From Calothrix sp. PCC 7103 (GTDB taxonomy: Bacteria > Cyanobacteriota > Cyanobacteriia > Cyanobacteriales > Nostocaceae), in the NCBI RefSeq assembly GCF_000331305.1, contig NZ_KB217478.1, positions 302,779-366,778 of the forward strand: a stretch of 64,000 nucleotides of DNA, read 5' to 3'. Position numbers and translations under genes: made by a program. This document shows positions 50,693 through 61,300 of the stretch, piece by piece (positions within the stretch are counted from its first letter, which is position 1; every line of letters starts with the position of its first letter). The notes beneath the pieces are model-generated. The model ran no database searches. It was not told where the DNA came from and saw only the letters and a program-made list of their open reading frames with translations.

Positions 50693-53600
50693 ATGTCTAT
50701 TAATACTGAAGCAGATGCTCAAGCATATTTGGCTCAATTAAGGCAATGTGACTTAAATCTTAACAAGCCAAGCATGATAATTAAAAAGCAAGGTCAATCC
50801 ATAGCGGAAATAGATGCATTTAACGACAAGCGTGCAGCACTTGCTAGTAAAATTCGAGAACTTGAAACTCGAAATATTAGGCAATTATTAGCAAATTTAA
50901 AAGCAAATGAAGCTTCATTAAAAAATGGCATAAATAATTTAAATAAAGAAATTGAAATAGCTAATAATATCGCTAAAATTACAGAGGCAATTGATAGAGT
51001 CCTCAAGGTTGTTACTGCTGTGTTGAGTGTAGGACGAGAAATTGTCAGAAGAAGTATATACGTTTTACTTGTGGGTATCGATAATTATCCCGACCCAAAT
51101 CATGCCCTCAAAGGTTGTGTAAATGATATTATCGCTATTGAAGAGTACTTAATTACACGATTCAATCAAAAAGAATACCAACTAAATTTATTAACGCTCA
51201 AAGACGAGCAAGCAACCCGCGAAGCAATTATTAATGGTTTCCGTACCCATCTTTGTCAAGCTACAAAAGATGATGTAGTTCTATTCTACTACAGTGGTCA
51301 TGGTTCTCAAGAGTTGGCGCCTGCTGAATTTTTGCATTTAGAACCAGACCATTTAGATGAAACTTTGGTATGTTATGACAGTCGTACAAAAAACGGTTGG
51401 GACTTGGCAGATAAGGAATTAGCAAAACTAATCTCAGAATTGAGACAAGACGCACATATCACTATTATTATGGATTGCTGTCACTCTGGTTCTGGCACTA
51501 AAGACCCAAGTGATAGAACTCTTGAACGTCGCTTAGATGTAGACAAACGCGCACGTCCATTAGATAGCTTTATTTTTACCCTCGATGATTTAAAGCAGCT
51601 ATCAAACACCCGTGACCATGACAAACATCCCAGTGGATGGAATATACTTACAGGTCGTCATGTGCTTTTAGCAGCTTGTCGAGACTATGAAACCGCAAAG
51701 GAATATCCAGGTAAATATCGGGGTTACTTCTCTTATTATTTAATGGATACGCTTTCTAAAGCTAACGGAAAGTTAACTTATCGAGATTTATTTGGACGTG
51801 TAAATGCCATTGTCCGCAGTGCAATGTTAGACCAGTCTCCGCAACTGGAAGTAAATTACACCGAGGATAGTCATAAATTTTTCCTCGATGGTGCCATCGC
51901 TGAAACTGCACCATATTATATTGTTCAGTATGACCAAACTGATGGCTGGGTAATTGATGGTGGTGCTGTTCACGGAGTACAACCACCTAAAAATGGCGAA
52001 ACTACTTTACTGACTTTGTTTCCATTTGGCGCCACAATTGAAGATACACGGGATGCTTCAAAATCTGTAGGTACAGCAAAAATCACAGATGTACTACCAA
52101 CTAAAAGTAAGATAGATCTCGAAGGAGTACAAGACTTAGATGATAATAGTACATTTAAAGCAATTGTCACTAGTTTACCACTACCACCATTAGGAGTATA
52201 TATTGAAGGAGACTCTAAGGGTGTAAATTTGGCAGTTGAAAAGCTAGGTACTTCAGCTTATATACGCGGGGAACAAGAAATAAGCAAAGCCGATTTTCGT
52301 CTATTGTGCCGCAATGACCAGTATATAATAACTAGAACGATAAATGACCGACCTTTAGTAGCTCAAATTGATGGCTACATTCCAGACAACGCAGACAAAG
52401 CAATTAAACGCTTAGAACATATTGCCCGGTGGACAACAGTTGCTCAACTTGCAAATACTGCTGCGACTTGGATAAAAGCGGATGATGTGAAAATGGAGCT
52501 TATCTTTACCGATAAGAACTTAGAGCAAACATCGATGCGTTTATCATATATATATAAAGACCAGAAGTGGCACAAACCCGAATTTCAACTTAAACTCACC
52601 AATACAAGCAATAAACCACTTTATTGTGGTTTAGTTAATCTTTCAGACAGCTTTTCTATTAGTACTCCATTTTTTGAATCAGGTAGTATTAGATTGCAAC
52701 CAGGAGAAGAAGCTTATGCTTTAGATGGACAAAGGTTAACACTCTCTGTCCCAGATGAGTATTGGAAACAAGGAATTACTGAGTACAAAGATATTATTAA
52801 GTTGATTGTAAGCAATAACGAATTTGATGCTAGATTACTCAACCAGGGTTCGCTTGATGCTCCTCGGCCAATACGAAGAAATACAGAATCATCAACTAAA
52901 AGTAGTTTAGAGCGCTTAATGGAGCGTACTCAAAATCGTGAAATTACTGCTGCAAGTGATGGCGCCAATGTTGATGATTGGTACGCAAAAGAAATTACAA
53001 TTACTACAGTGCGTCCTTTAGATTCTATTCCAGTTTCTAAAGAACACTCACAACGATTAGGAGTAGGAGTAAATTTACAACCCCATTCCAGCTTAACAGC
53101 AAATGTTCGCCTTACAAGTACACCGCAAGCTAGTCGAGACTTAGATAATAAAATTGTACCTCCCATCTTGCGAGAAAATCCCGAAATTATTCGACCCTTC
53201 CAATTTACTACCAGTCGCGGTACAGACCCAGGATTAAGTGTACTGGAACTGACCGATGTTACAGATTATGAAGTTGTTACAGAAGAGGCGCCTTTAAAAT
53301 TACTAGTCAATGCACAATTAGCAGATAATGAATATATACTTCCTTACGGTTACGATGGTGAATTTTTTTTACCACTAGGTTATGGTCAAGCAACTGCAAA
53401 TGGCTTAGTCGAAATTACTTTAGAAAGATTATCGGCGCCTGTTAGTGAGGGAGAACGCAGCTTACAAGGTTCGATTAAAATCTTCTTTGAAAAAGTCGTC
53501 AGCCAGAAATTAGGAAGAGAATTTGATTATCCTATTTTAGCAGTAGCTGAAGTAGAAGAGGATGAAAAAGTCACTTATAAACGGGATGCAAATTATGTCA

Positions 53601-54454
53601 AACAAAGAGTAGCTCAAGCAAAACGAATTGCTGTATATATTCATGGAATCATTGGCAGTACAGAAAGTTTAGTCTCTACAATCAAACAACCCGTTGGTAA
53701 ACATTGCATCAGCGAATTTTATGATTTAGTTCTCACCTTTGATTACGAGAATCTGAATACTAACATTGAGCAAAACGCTGAATATTTAAAGCAACGCCTA
53801 AAAGATGTAGGTTTATCAGAAAATCACGGTAAACAACTACACATTATTGCTCATTCAATGGGTGGTTTGGTATCTCGCTGGTTTATTGAGCGAGAAGGAG
53901 GTAATAAAGTTGTTCAACACCTAATTATGTTAGGTACACCAAATGCCGGTTCTCCTTGGTCTGTAGTAGAAGATCTAGTAAAATTGACTCTAGCTATTGC
54001 ACTCAATGGTCTTTCTACAATTGCTTATCCTACAAAAGTGATAGCGATGTTAATGGATACATTAGGAAAAAATATTCGGGTAGCTATGGCTCAAATGAAC
54101 CCAAATTCCGATTTTCTCAAACATCTGGCAGCGAGTCAAGACCCAGGTATTCCCTACTCAATTATCGCTGGTAATACCTCTATCATACCCGCAGCATTGA
54201 AGGAACAAGCCGATGATACATCTGTAATACAACGATTACAACAACGTTTATTTAATAAAGTTGTAGAAGTGCCGTTTTTTGGTATACCGAATGATATAGC
54301 GGTGAAAGTGGATAGTATTACGAGTATCCCTATGGGACGCGCGCATTCTCCTTATATTCAAGAAGTACCTTGTGACCATTTGAGTTACTTTTTGAGTACT
54401 CCCACTACTGTTGGGTTAAGCGCTTTGGTTGGTGCTATTGAGTCATTGGAATAG
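50693..54454 (+). CDS. caspase domain fused to an alpha/beta-hydrolase (lipase-like) domain
   Basis: 1253 aa. N-terminal coiled coil (about 30-110, LRELETRNIRQLLANLKANE-like), then a C14 caspase (about 118-400): SIYVLLVGIDNYPDPNHALK, His203 in YYSGHGS, Cys dyad 262-263 in MDCCHSGSG. A central beta-rich region (about 400-955, including caspase-associated-like segments and VEKLGTSAYIRG) connects to a C-terminal alpha/beta hydrolase (about 975-1250): VYIHGIIGSTESL, Ser1055 in AHSMGG, and LGTPNAGSPW, a PGAP1/DUF676-like lipase pattern. AGGAGA lies 9 bases before the ATG. A plausible model is a protease that activates or pairs with a membrane lipase. Both active sites keep their key residues. Confidence 0.88.
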   Translation: MSINTEADAQAYLAQLRQCDLNLNKPSMIIKKQGQSIAEIDAFNDKRAALASKIRELETRNIRQLLANLKANEASLKNGINNLNKEIEIANNIAKITEAIDRVLKVVTAVLSVGREIVRRSIYVLLVGIDNYPDPNHALKGCVNDIIAIEEYLITRFNQKEYQLNLLTLKDEQATREAIINGFRTHLCQATKDDVVLFYYSGHGSQELAPAEFLHLEPDHLDETLVCYDSRTKNGWDLADKELAKLISELRQDAHITIIMDCCHSGSGTKDPSDRTLERRLDVDKRARPLDSFIFTLDDLKQLSNTRDHDKHPSGWNILTGRHVLLAACRDYETAKEYPGKYRGYFSYYLMDTLSKANGKLTYRDLFGRVNAIVRSAMLDQSPQLEVNYTEDSHKFFLDGAIAETAPYYIVQYDQTDGWVIDGGAVHGVQPPKNGETTLLTLFPFGATIEDTRDASKSVGTAKITDVLPTKSKIDLEGVQDLDDNSTFKAIVTSLPLPPLGVYIEGDSKGVNLAVEKLGTSAYIRGEQEISKADFRLLCRNDQYIITRTINDRPLVAQIDGYIPDNADKAIKRLEHIARWTTVAQLANTAATWIKADDVKMELIFTDKNLEQTSMRLSYIYKDQKWHKPEFQLKLTNTSNKPLYCGLVNLSDSFSISTPFFESGSIRLQPGEEAYALDGQRLTLSVPDEYWKQGITEYKDIIKLIVSNNEFDARLLNQGSLDAPRPIRRNTESSTKSSLERLMERTQNREITAASDGANVDDWYAKEITITTVRPLDSIPVSKEHSQRLGVGVNLQPHSSLTANVRLTSTPQASRDLDNKIVPPILRENPEIIRPFQFTTSRGTDPGLSVLELTDVTDYEVVTEEAPLKLLVNAQLADNEYILPYGYDGEFFLPLGYGQATANGLVEITLERLSAPVSEGERSLQGSIKIFFEKVVSQKLGREFDYPILAVAEVEEDEKVTYKRDANYVKQRVAQAKRIAVYIHGIIGSTESLVSTIKQPVGKHCISEFYDLVLTFDYENLNTNIEQNAEYLKQRLKDVGLSENHGKQLHIIAHSMGGLVSRWFIEREGGNKVVQHLIMLGTPNAGSPWSVVEDLVKLTLAIALNGLSTIAYPTKVIAMLMDTLGKNIRVAMAQMNPNSDFLKHLAASQDPGIPYSIIAGNTSIIPAALKEQADDTSVIQRLQQRLFNKVVEVPFFGIPNDIAVKVDSITSIPMGRAHSPYIQEVPCDHLSYFLSTPTTVGLSALVGAIESLE

Positions 54455-54466
54455 GGGTTTGAACTT

Positions 54467-54490
54467 GGGGTGGGCAGAGATGCCCGCTCC
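54467..54490. repeat. hairpin GGTGGGCA-GAGA-TGCCCGCTCC
   Basis: A GGGCA/TGCCC-type stem 13 bases after the caspase-lipase stop; a possible transcript end. Confidence 0.45.
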
Positions 54491-54543
54491 ACATGAGACA
54501 GATGAAGATTTGAAGGTGATTTTTATAACACTTGACCAAAGCA

Positions 54544-54723
54544 TTAATTAGCGTTTAAGCTACCTTGCCAACGAAGACTATTCCAAGCATAAGCATCAAT
54601 TTCGACTTGCAGATCGAGTTTTGGCGCCTGGTTATAAGCTGAGAGCGCTTTTTTGATTTTATTTTCGCGAACAACATTACTTGCCTTATCAACTAAACCT
54701 GAAGCTGAAATACGGATGTCCAA
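54544..54723 (-). pseudogene. TPR-like tail remnant of a STAND/WD40-type protein
   Basis: 59 codons ending TAA, cut off upstream by an in-frame TAG: LDIRISASGLVDKASNVVRE then KALSAYNQAPKLDLQVEIDA and WNSLRWQGSLNAN. The AYxxAxxLDxxxEIxAxxWNSLxWxGSL pattern ends many cyanobacterial STAND, caspase or WD40 giant proteins. It probably marks a lost relative of the intact genes to its left. Confidence 0.55.
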
Positions 54724-54776
54724 CTACTAGATTTATGATATATGACCTATCGGCGCCTGAACCTTTGGTTAAGTAT

Positions 54777-54842
54777 GTAGTGTGCGTGAAAGCTTGAATA
54801 AATTAAAATTAAAACGCGAAATCAAGTGCTTTCACGCTCCAC
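54777..54842. repeat. MITE-like element, copy 4
   Basis: Arms GTAGTGTGCGTGAAAGC and GCTTTCACGCTCCAC. As at 43242, an 18-mer of the GAATGGCACTTA type follows within about 90 bases. Confidence 0.6.
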
Positions 54843-54927
54843 CAACTCGAATAAGAAAAGCTTCGTCTAATTAAAGGTATTAACAAGCTTGTGATGTTGG
54901 GTTCCGTTCCTCCACTACCTACAATTC

Positions 54928-54945
54928 CTTAAGTAAGTGCCATTC
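54928..54945 (-). repeat. dispersed 18-mer CTTAAGTAAGTGCCATTC, copy 3
   Basis: Exact complement of 43310-43327. Confidence 0.5.
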
Positions 54946-55338
54946 AACTGTAAAATATCATTACTTGAATACTTGCGTGTTAATACTGTTGCCATTCAAA
55001 GTTTCTTCTTCTCAGGGCAGTCTCAGTAGTTAATCCACCCTTTTTAAGCTTTCTTCATCATTTTTATAAAGCTAAGAAAAACTATCTCAAGTAGAAAAAA
55101 TCATTTAATTAAAGACCCACAACACTAACTTTGTTTATTTTTCAAGGCTTTTATCTTAAAAATATTTATTAATTTCGTATGAATCAACTCTCTATATATT
55201 TTTGCAGGACTTGATTTTTAAATTTGTGTAAAAAAAATGTGAAATAGCTTCAAATTACTATTTCAGCAAAATTACGCTTTTTTTATTTAACAGAATTAGT
55301 AAAGTTAGATACATAACATAAACCAGTCTTCCGAAGTT

Positions 55339-58300
55339 ATGGCAGATAATAACCTTTCAATTTTTAATTCAATATTACCAACTACAGTAACAGAAATTAT
55401 TACCGATTACGACACGTCAACAACTACAGCATCTCTTTCGCCAAGTTATATAAATGTCACCATTACTAATGGCGGACAACTGAATGGCGTTTATGACGCT
55501 TGGTGTGTTAATAGTACCGTTGCGATTCGTAAAGGCACTTATAATCAAGCTAATGTATATTCAAGCTATGGCGCCATACCTGCTGGTATCCTTTATACAG
55601 GTTCGCAAACAACCAACTCGTCTGCTGAACAATACCTAAATAAACTTAAGCAAATTAATTGGCTAATAAATAACGTTACAGAAGCAGCTAATGTAGTTGA
55701 CAATAAATACCGCTACAATAACGTTGACTACACTTGGGGTGATGTACAGTTAGCTATCTGGAAACTTCTGGGAGAAACTTCTGTAATAGATAGCACGGAC
55801 TACAACTCATTAGAAGTTTATAGTCAGCAGAGAGCAGATGCGTTAGTAAGTTTTGCTGTAACCAATGGGAGTGATTTTGTACCAGTAGCAGGACAAGATT
55901 TTGGAGTAATTGTTAAAGGCGCCAACCAGCAACCAATCTTGATGGAAGTCAAGACAGCAGGTATTGGAGATTTTGTTTGGCATGACTTAAATGCCAATGG
56001 GGTTCAAGAGGCTAACGAAGCAGGAATAGATGGTGTAACAGTTACGTTACTTGATGGTAAAGGTAATGTTGTTGGCACCACTACTACTGGAGATAACCCC
56101 TACACAACACAAATTGAGAAGGGTTGGTATCAGTTTGGTCCTTTGCTGCCTAATACCTATCAGGTGAAATTTAGCTTACCAGAAGGCTTTAATACAGTTA
56201 GTCCATACCTGCAAGGCAACACATCTCTAGATTCCAATGCTAACATCAACAATAATTTGACTTCCGCACCTATTACCTTAGTTGCTGGAGAAGTTAACAG
56301 AACTATTGATGCAGGGTTCTACAAAACAGCATCGTTGGGAGACAAAGTATTCAATGACTCCAACAACAACGGTATTCAAGATGCAACAGAAGCAGGAGTT
56401 GCAGGGGTAACAGTACAATTAATCAGCCCCGTTGACGGTAGTGTTATCGGTACAACCACCACAGATGCAAATGGTGGTTATAGCTTTAGCGGTTTAACCC
56501 CTGGCGATTATCAAGTTAAATTTACATCGCCAACAGGTTATATCTTTAGCCAAGCCAATATCGGAGATGACACTAAAGACAGTGATGCTAACTCCACAAC
56601 TGGTTTAACCCAAACAGTCACCCTAACATCAGGAGAATTTAACGGCACAATAGATGCTGGATTAGTGCGATTAGCTAGTTTAGGTAACTTTGTCTTTGAA
56701 GACAAAAATGCTAATGGTATCCAAGATACTTCTGAAACGGGTATCGCCAATGCTACAGTCAACCTGCTAGATACAGCAGGTAATGTCATTGCCACCACAA
56801 CCACAGACGCAAATGGTCTCTACTCCTTCAGCAACTTGCAACCAGGAGATTACAAAGTTCAATTTGTACAACCTGATGCCTTTAATGCCGTAAGTGTTGC
56901 CAATGTTGGCACCAATGATGAGATTGACAGCGATGGTCTCCAGAGCGATGTAGTTAATCTTTCTCCAGGAGAGAATGACACCACAGTCGATTCCGGGTTC
57001 TACAAAACAGCATCGTTGGGAGACAAAGTATTCAATGACTCCAATAACAACGGTATTCAAGATGCAGCAGAAACAGGAATAAATGGCGTAACAGTACAAT
57101 TAATCAATCCTATTGATGGTAGTGTCATCGTTACAACCACCACAGATGCAAATGGTGGTTATAGCTTTAGCGGTTTAACCCCTGGCGATTATCAAGTTAA
57201 ATTTACATCTCCAACAGGCTATATCTTTAGTACAGCAAATGTCGGAGATGATGCCAAAGACAGTGATGCTAATTCCACAACAGGTTTAACTCAAACAGTT
57301 ACCCTAACATCAGGAGAATTTAACGGTACATTAGATGCTGGATTGGTTCAATTAGCAAGCTTAGGTAACTTTGTCTTTGAAGACAAAAATGCCAACGGTA
57401 TTCAAGAAGCAGGTGAAGCAGGTATTGCCAATGCCACTGTTAAATTGTTAGATGTAGCAGGTAATGTCATCGCTACAACTACCACAGACGAGAATGGTCT
57501 TTACTCCTTCAACAACTTGCAACCAGGAGATTACAAAGTTCAATTTGTACAACCTGATGCCTTTAATGCCGTAAGTGTTGCCAATGTTGGCACCAATGAT
57601 GAGATTGACAGCGATGGTCTCCAGAGCGATGTAGTTAATCTTTCTCCAGGAGAGAATGACACCACAGTCGATTCCGGGTTCTACAAAACAGCATCGTTGG
57701 GAGACAAAGTATTCAATGACTCCAACAACAACGGTATTCAAGATGCAACAGAAGTAGGAGTTGCAGGGGTAACAGTAGAATTAATCAGCCCCGTTGACGG
57801 TAGTGTCATCGGTACAACCACCACAGATGCAGATGGTGGTTATAGCTTTAGCGGTTTAACCCCTGGAGACTATCAAGTTAAATTCACATCGCCAACAGGC
57901 TATATCTTCAGCGAAGCCAATATCGGAGATGACACTAAAGACAGTGATGCTGATTCCACAACTGGTTTAACTCAAACAGTTACCCTAACATCAGGAGAAT
58001 TTAACGGTACATTAGATGCTGGATTGGTTCAATTAGCAAGCTTGGGTAACTTTGTCTTTGAAGACAAAAATGCCAACGGTATTCAAGAAGCAGGTGAAGC
58101 AGGTATTGCCAATGCCACTGTTAAATTGTTAGATGTAGCAGGTAATGTCATCGCTACAACTACCACAGACGAGAATGGTCTTTACTCCTTCAACAACTTG
58201 CAACCAGGAGATTACAAAGTTCAATTTGTACAACCTGATGCCTTTAATGCCGTAAGTGTTGCCAATATTGGCGCCAATGATGAGATTGACAGTGATGGAC

Positions 58301-61300
58301 TTATCACCGATGTAGTTAACCTTTCTCCAGGAGAAAACGATACCACAATCGATTCAGGGTTCTACAAAACAGCATCTTTGGGAGACAAAGTATTCAATGA
58401 CTCCAACAACAACGGTATCCAAGATGCAACAGAAGTAGGAGTTGCAGGGGTAACAGTAGAATTAATCAGCCCCGTTGACGGTAGTGTCATCGGTACAACC
58501 ACCACAGATGCAGATGGTGGTTATAGCTTTAGCGGTTTAACCCCTGGCGATTATCAAGTTAAATTTACATCGCCAACAGGCTATATCTTTAGCCAAGCAA
58601 ATGTGGGAGATGATGCCAAAGACAGTGATGCTGATTCCACAACTGGTTTAACTCAAACAGTTACCCTAACATCAGGAGAATTTAACGGTACATTAGATGC
58701 TGGATTGGTTCAATTAGCAAGCTTAGGAGATAAAGTTTGGTTAGATAACAACGCTAACGGTATCCAAGATGCGGGTGAAGCAGGAGTCGCTGGTGTAACT
58801 GTTACCCTGACTAGCGGTGGAGCAGATGGCATTATTAACGGGGTTGGCGATACTACTGTCACCACAACTACCAACACTAGTGGCAATTACAGTTTCGCTG
58901 CACTAACACCAGGTCAACAATATCAAGTCGGTTTCTCTAATCTGCCTACTGGATATCAATTTACTAAGTCTGATGTAGGTGCTAATGATGCCGTAGATTC
59001 TGATGTTAACCCTAACACTGGCAAAACTCAGATTGTTACTTTGGCGCCTGGGGAAAACAACCTGACTTTAGATGCAGGTCTTTATCAAAATGCTGGCGAT
59101 TTGTCAATTACTAAATCTAACGGTTTGACAACTGTTACCCCTGGACAGCAGATTACTTATACCATTGTGGCTAAAAATAATGGTCTAATTACTGCTAATA
59201 ATGCCTTGGTGAGCGATATCATGCCAACGAATCTCACTAATGTAACTTGGAGTAGTGTAGCTAGTGATGGTGCAACGGACAATGAAACCAGTGGAACGAG
59301 CAGCATTAATGATTACGTGACCTTAGCAGGTGGTAGTAGTATCACCTATACAGTGAATGCAACTGTAGCCGCTAACGCAATTTCTTCGTCTTATACTACC
59401 CCCACCACTATTAGCTTGACCGATGGCAGCTCGAGCGATGGTGCTGTAGGCAACATTCGCACCTTCTCTGCTAATGGTATTTCTGTTAAAGCCAGTGCTT
59501 TTAGTAGCGACAGTGCGGGAACTTGGAATACCGCCAAACTAGGTCTTTATGGCAGTTGGGGTTTAGGTGTAATTGACTACACAGAAACTAGTGCAAGCCA
59601 TCGCGTTGATAATTCTGGTCTTAATAACTACGTTTTGCTAGAATTCTCTGAGTCAGTGGTTATTGACAAAGCTGCATTGGCTTACGTTGCTGGTGCGGAT
59701 AGTGATATTTCTGTCTGGGTTGGTAATTTCAACAATCCTTACAGCAATCATATCATCTTAAATAATTCAGTTCTTAATAGCTTCAGCTTCACTGAATTTA
59801 ACAATGGTGGTAGTACCGACCGCACGGCGGATATCAATGCGGGTAATATTGCAGGTAACGCTGTGGTAATTGCCGCTAAAATCGGCGACACCAATGATAG
59901 CTTTAAGCTCAAGTCTGTTGATATTCTCAAAGCAACAACTCAAACTAGTGGCTCTCTCAGCAACACTGCTACAATCACCGGTTCAACTGGTTTTACTGAC
60001 ACCAACACTAACAACAACAGCGCTACCGATACTGATGCTGTTGTAGCTGTTTCCACTGTGAAAGTAGGTGATCGTGTTTGGTACGACATCGATGGAGATG
60101 GTGTTCAAGATACTGGCGAATCTGGAGTTTCTGGTGTAGCTGTTAAGTTGTTTAACCAAGCAGGCGCCCAAATTGGAACGACTACCACCGATGCTAATGG
60201 TCTTTATCAATTTAGCGTCAATGCCAACAGTAGCTACAGCATTCAATTCGCTCAACCCACTGGCTTCGATGGATTTACTACCGCCAATGCAGGTAGCGAT
60301 ACGGGTGATAGTGATGTTATTAATAGCAACGGTACAACGGCTCAATTCTCTGTTGGTACAACTGATAACCTGACGATTGATGCAGGACTAATTAAAAATA
60401 TCGGCGACTTGTCAATTACTAAATCTAACGGTTTGACAAGTGTTACCCCCGGACAGAAGATTACCTACACCATTGTCGCTAAAAATAATAGTTTGATGAC
60501 TGCTACCAATGCCTTGGTAAGCGATATCATGCCGACGAATCTCACCGATGTCACTTGGACTAGTGTTGCTACTTCTGGCGCCAAAGATAACCAAGCTAGT
60601 GGTACAGGCAACATTAACGATTACGTGACTTTAGCAGGTGGTAGTAGTATTACTTATACTGTGAACGGTACTGTAGCTAACAACACCGTTTCTACAGGTG
60701 CTAAGACCACATTTGACTTTGGCGCCAATTCTAGCAGTGCCCTTGATGGAGCCGATGGGAATACTCGGACATTTACGAAAGACGGTGTTACTGTTACGGC
60801 TCGTGCCTTTAGCCGCGTTGATGGAACAAATGGAGCTTGGAGTAATGCTTACTTAGGTAGCTATTATGGTGGTGGTTTAGGTGTCACTGACAGCGGTGAA
60901 GGAAATGGGAACAGTACTCATCGCGTTGATAACGTTGGTGGACGAGATAACTACGTTCTATTCCAATTCTCCGAATCGGTTGTTTTAGACCGCGCTTATT
61001 TGCAATACGTCATCAATGATAGCGATATCTCTGTATGGATTGGTAACTCTACTACCCCCGTCACGACTTTAAATGACTCAATTCTTAGCAGCTTTGGGTT
61101 CAACGAAGTTAACGAAACCAATCTCACGACTGACCGCTGGGCAGATGTGAATACAGGTAAGTATGTGGGTAACACCATTGTTATTGCAGCTTCTACAATA
61201 GACACAACTCCCGAAGACGAGTTCAAGATTCGCTATTTGGATGTTCTCAAACCTACCCCTGCTTCTTTAGTCAATACTGCTACAATCACAGGACCTACTG

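Larger units (their letters stand above)
54724..55338. other. intergenic region before the giant adhesin
   Basis: Contains a MITE-like unit (54777-54842), the 18-mer CTTAAGTAAGTGCCATTC (54928-54945) and an AT-rich leader with several T runs. Nothing else recognised. Confidence 0.45.

Noticed and set aside
57448-57741. Minus-strand Cys-rich frames inside the giant adhesin
   Set aside because: Antisense to the SdrD-B repeats; they recur with the 681-bp unit and have no ribosome sites.
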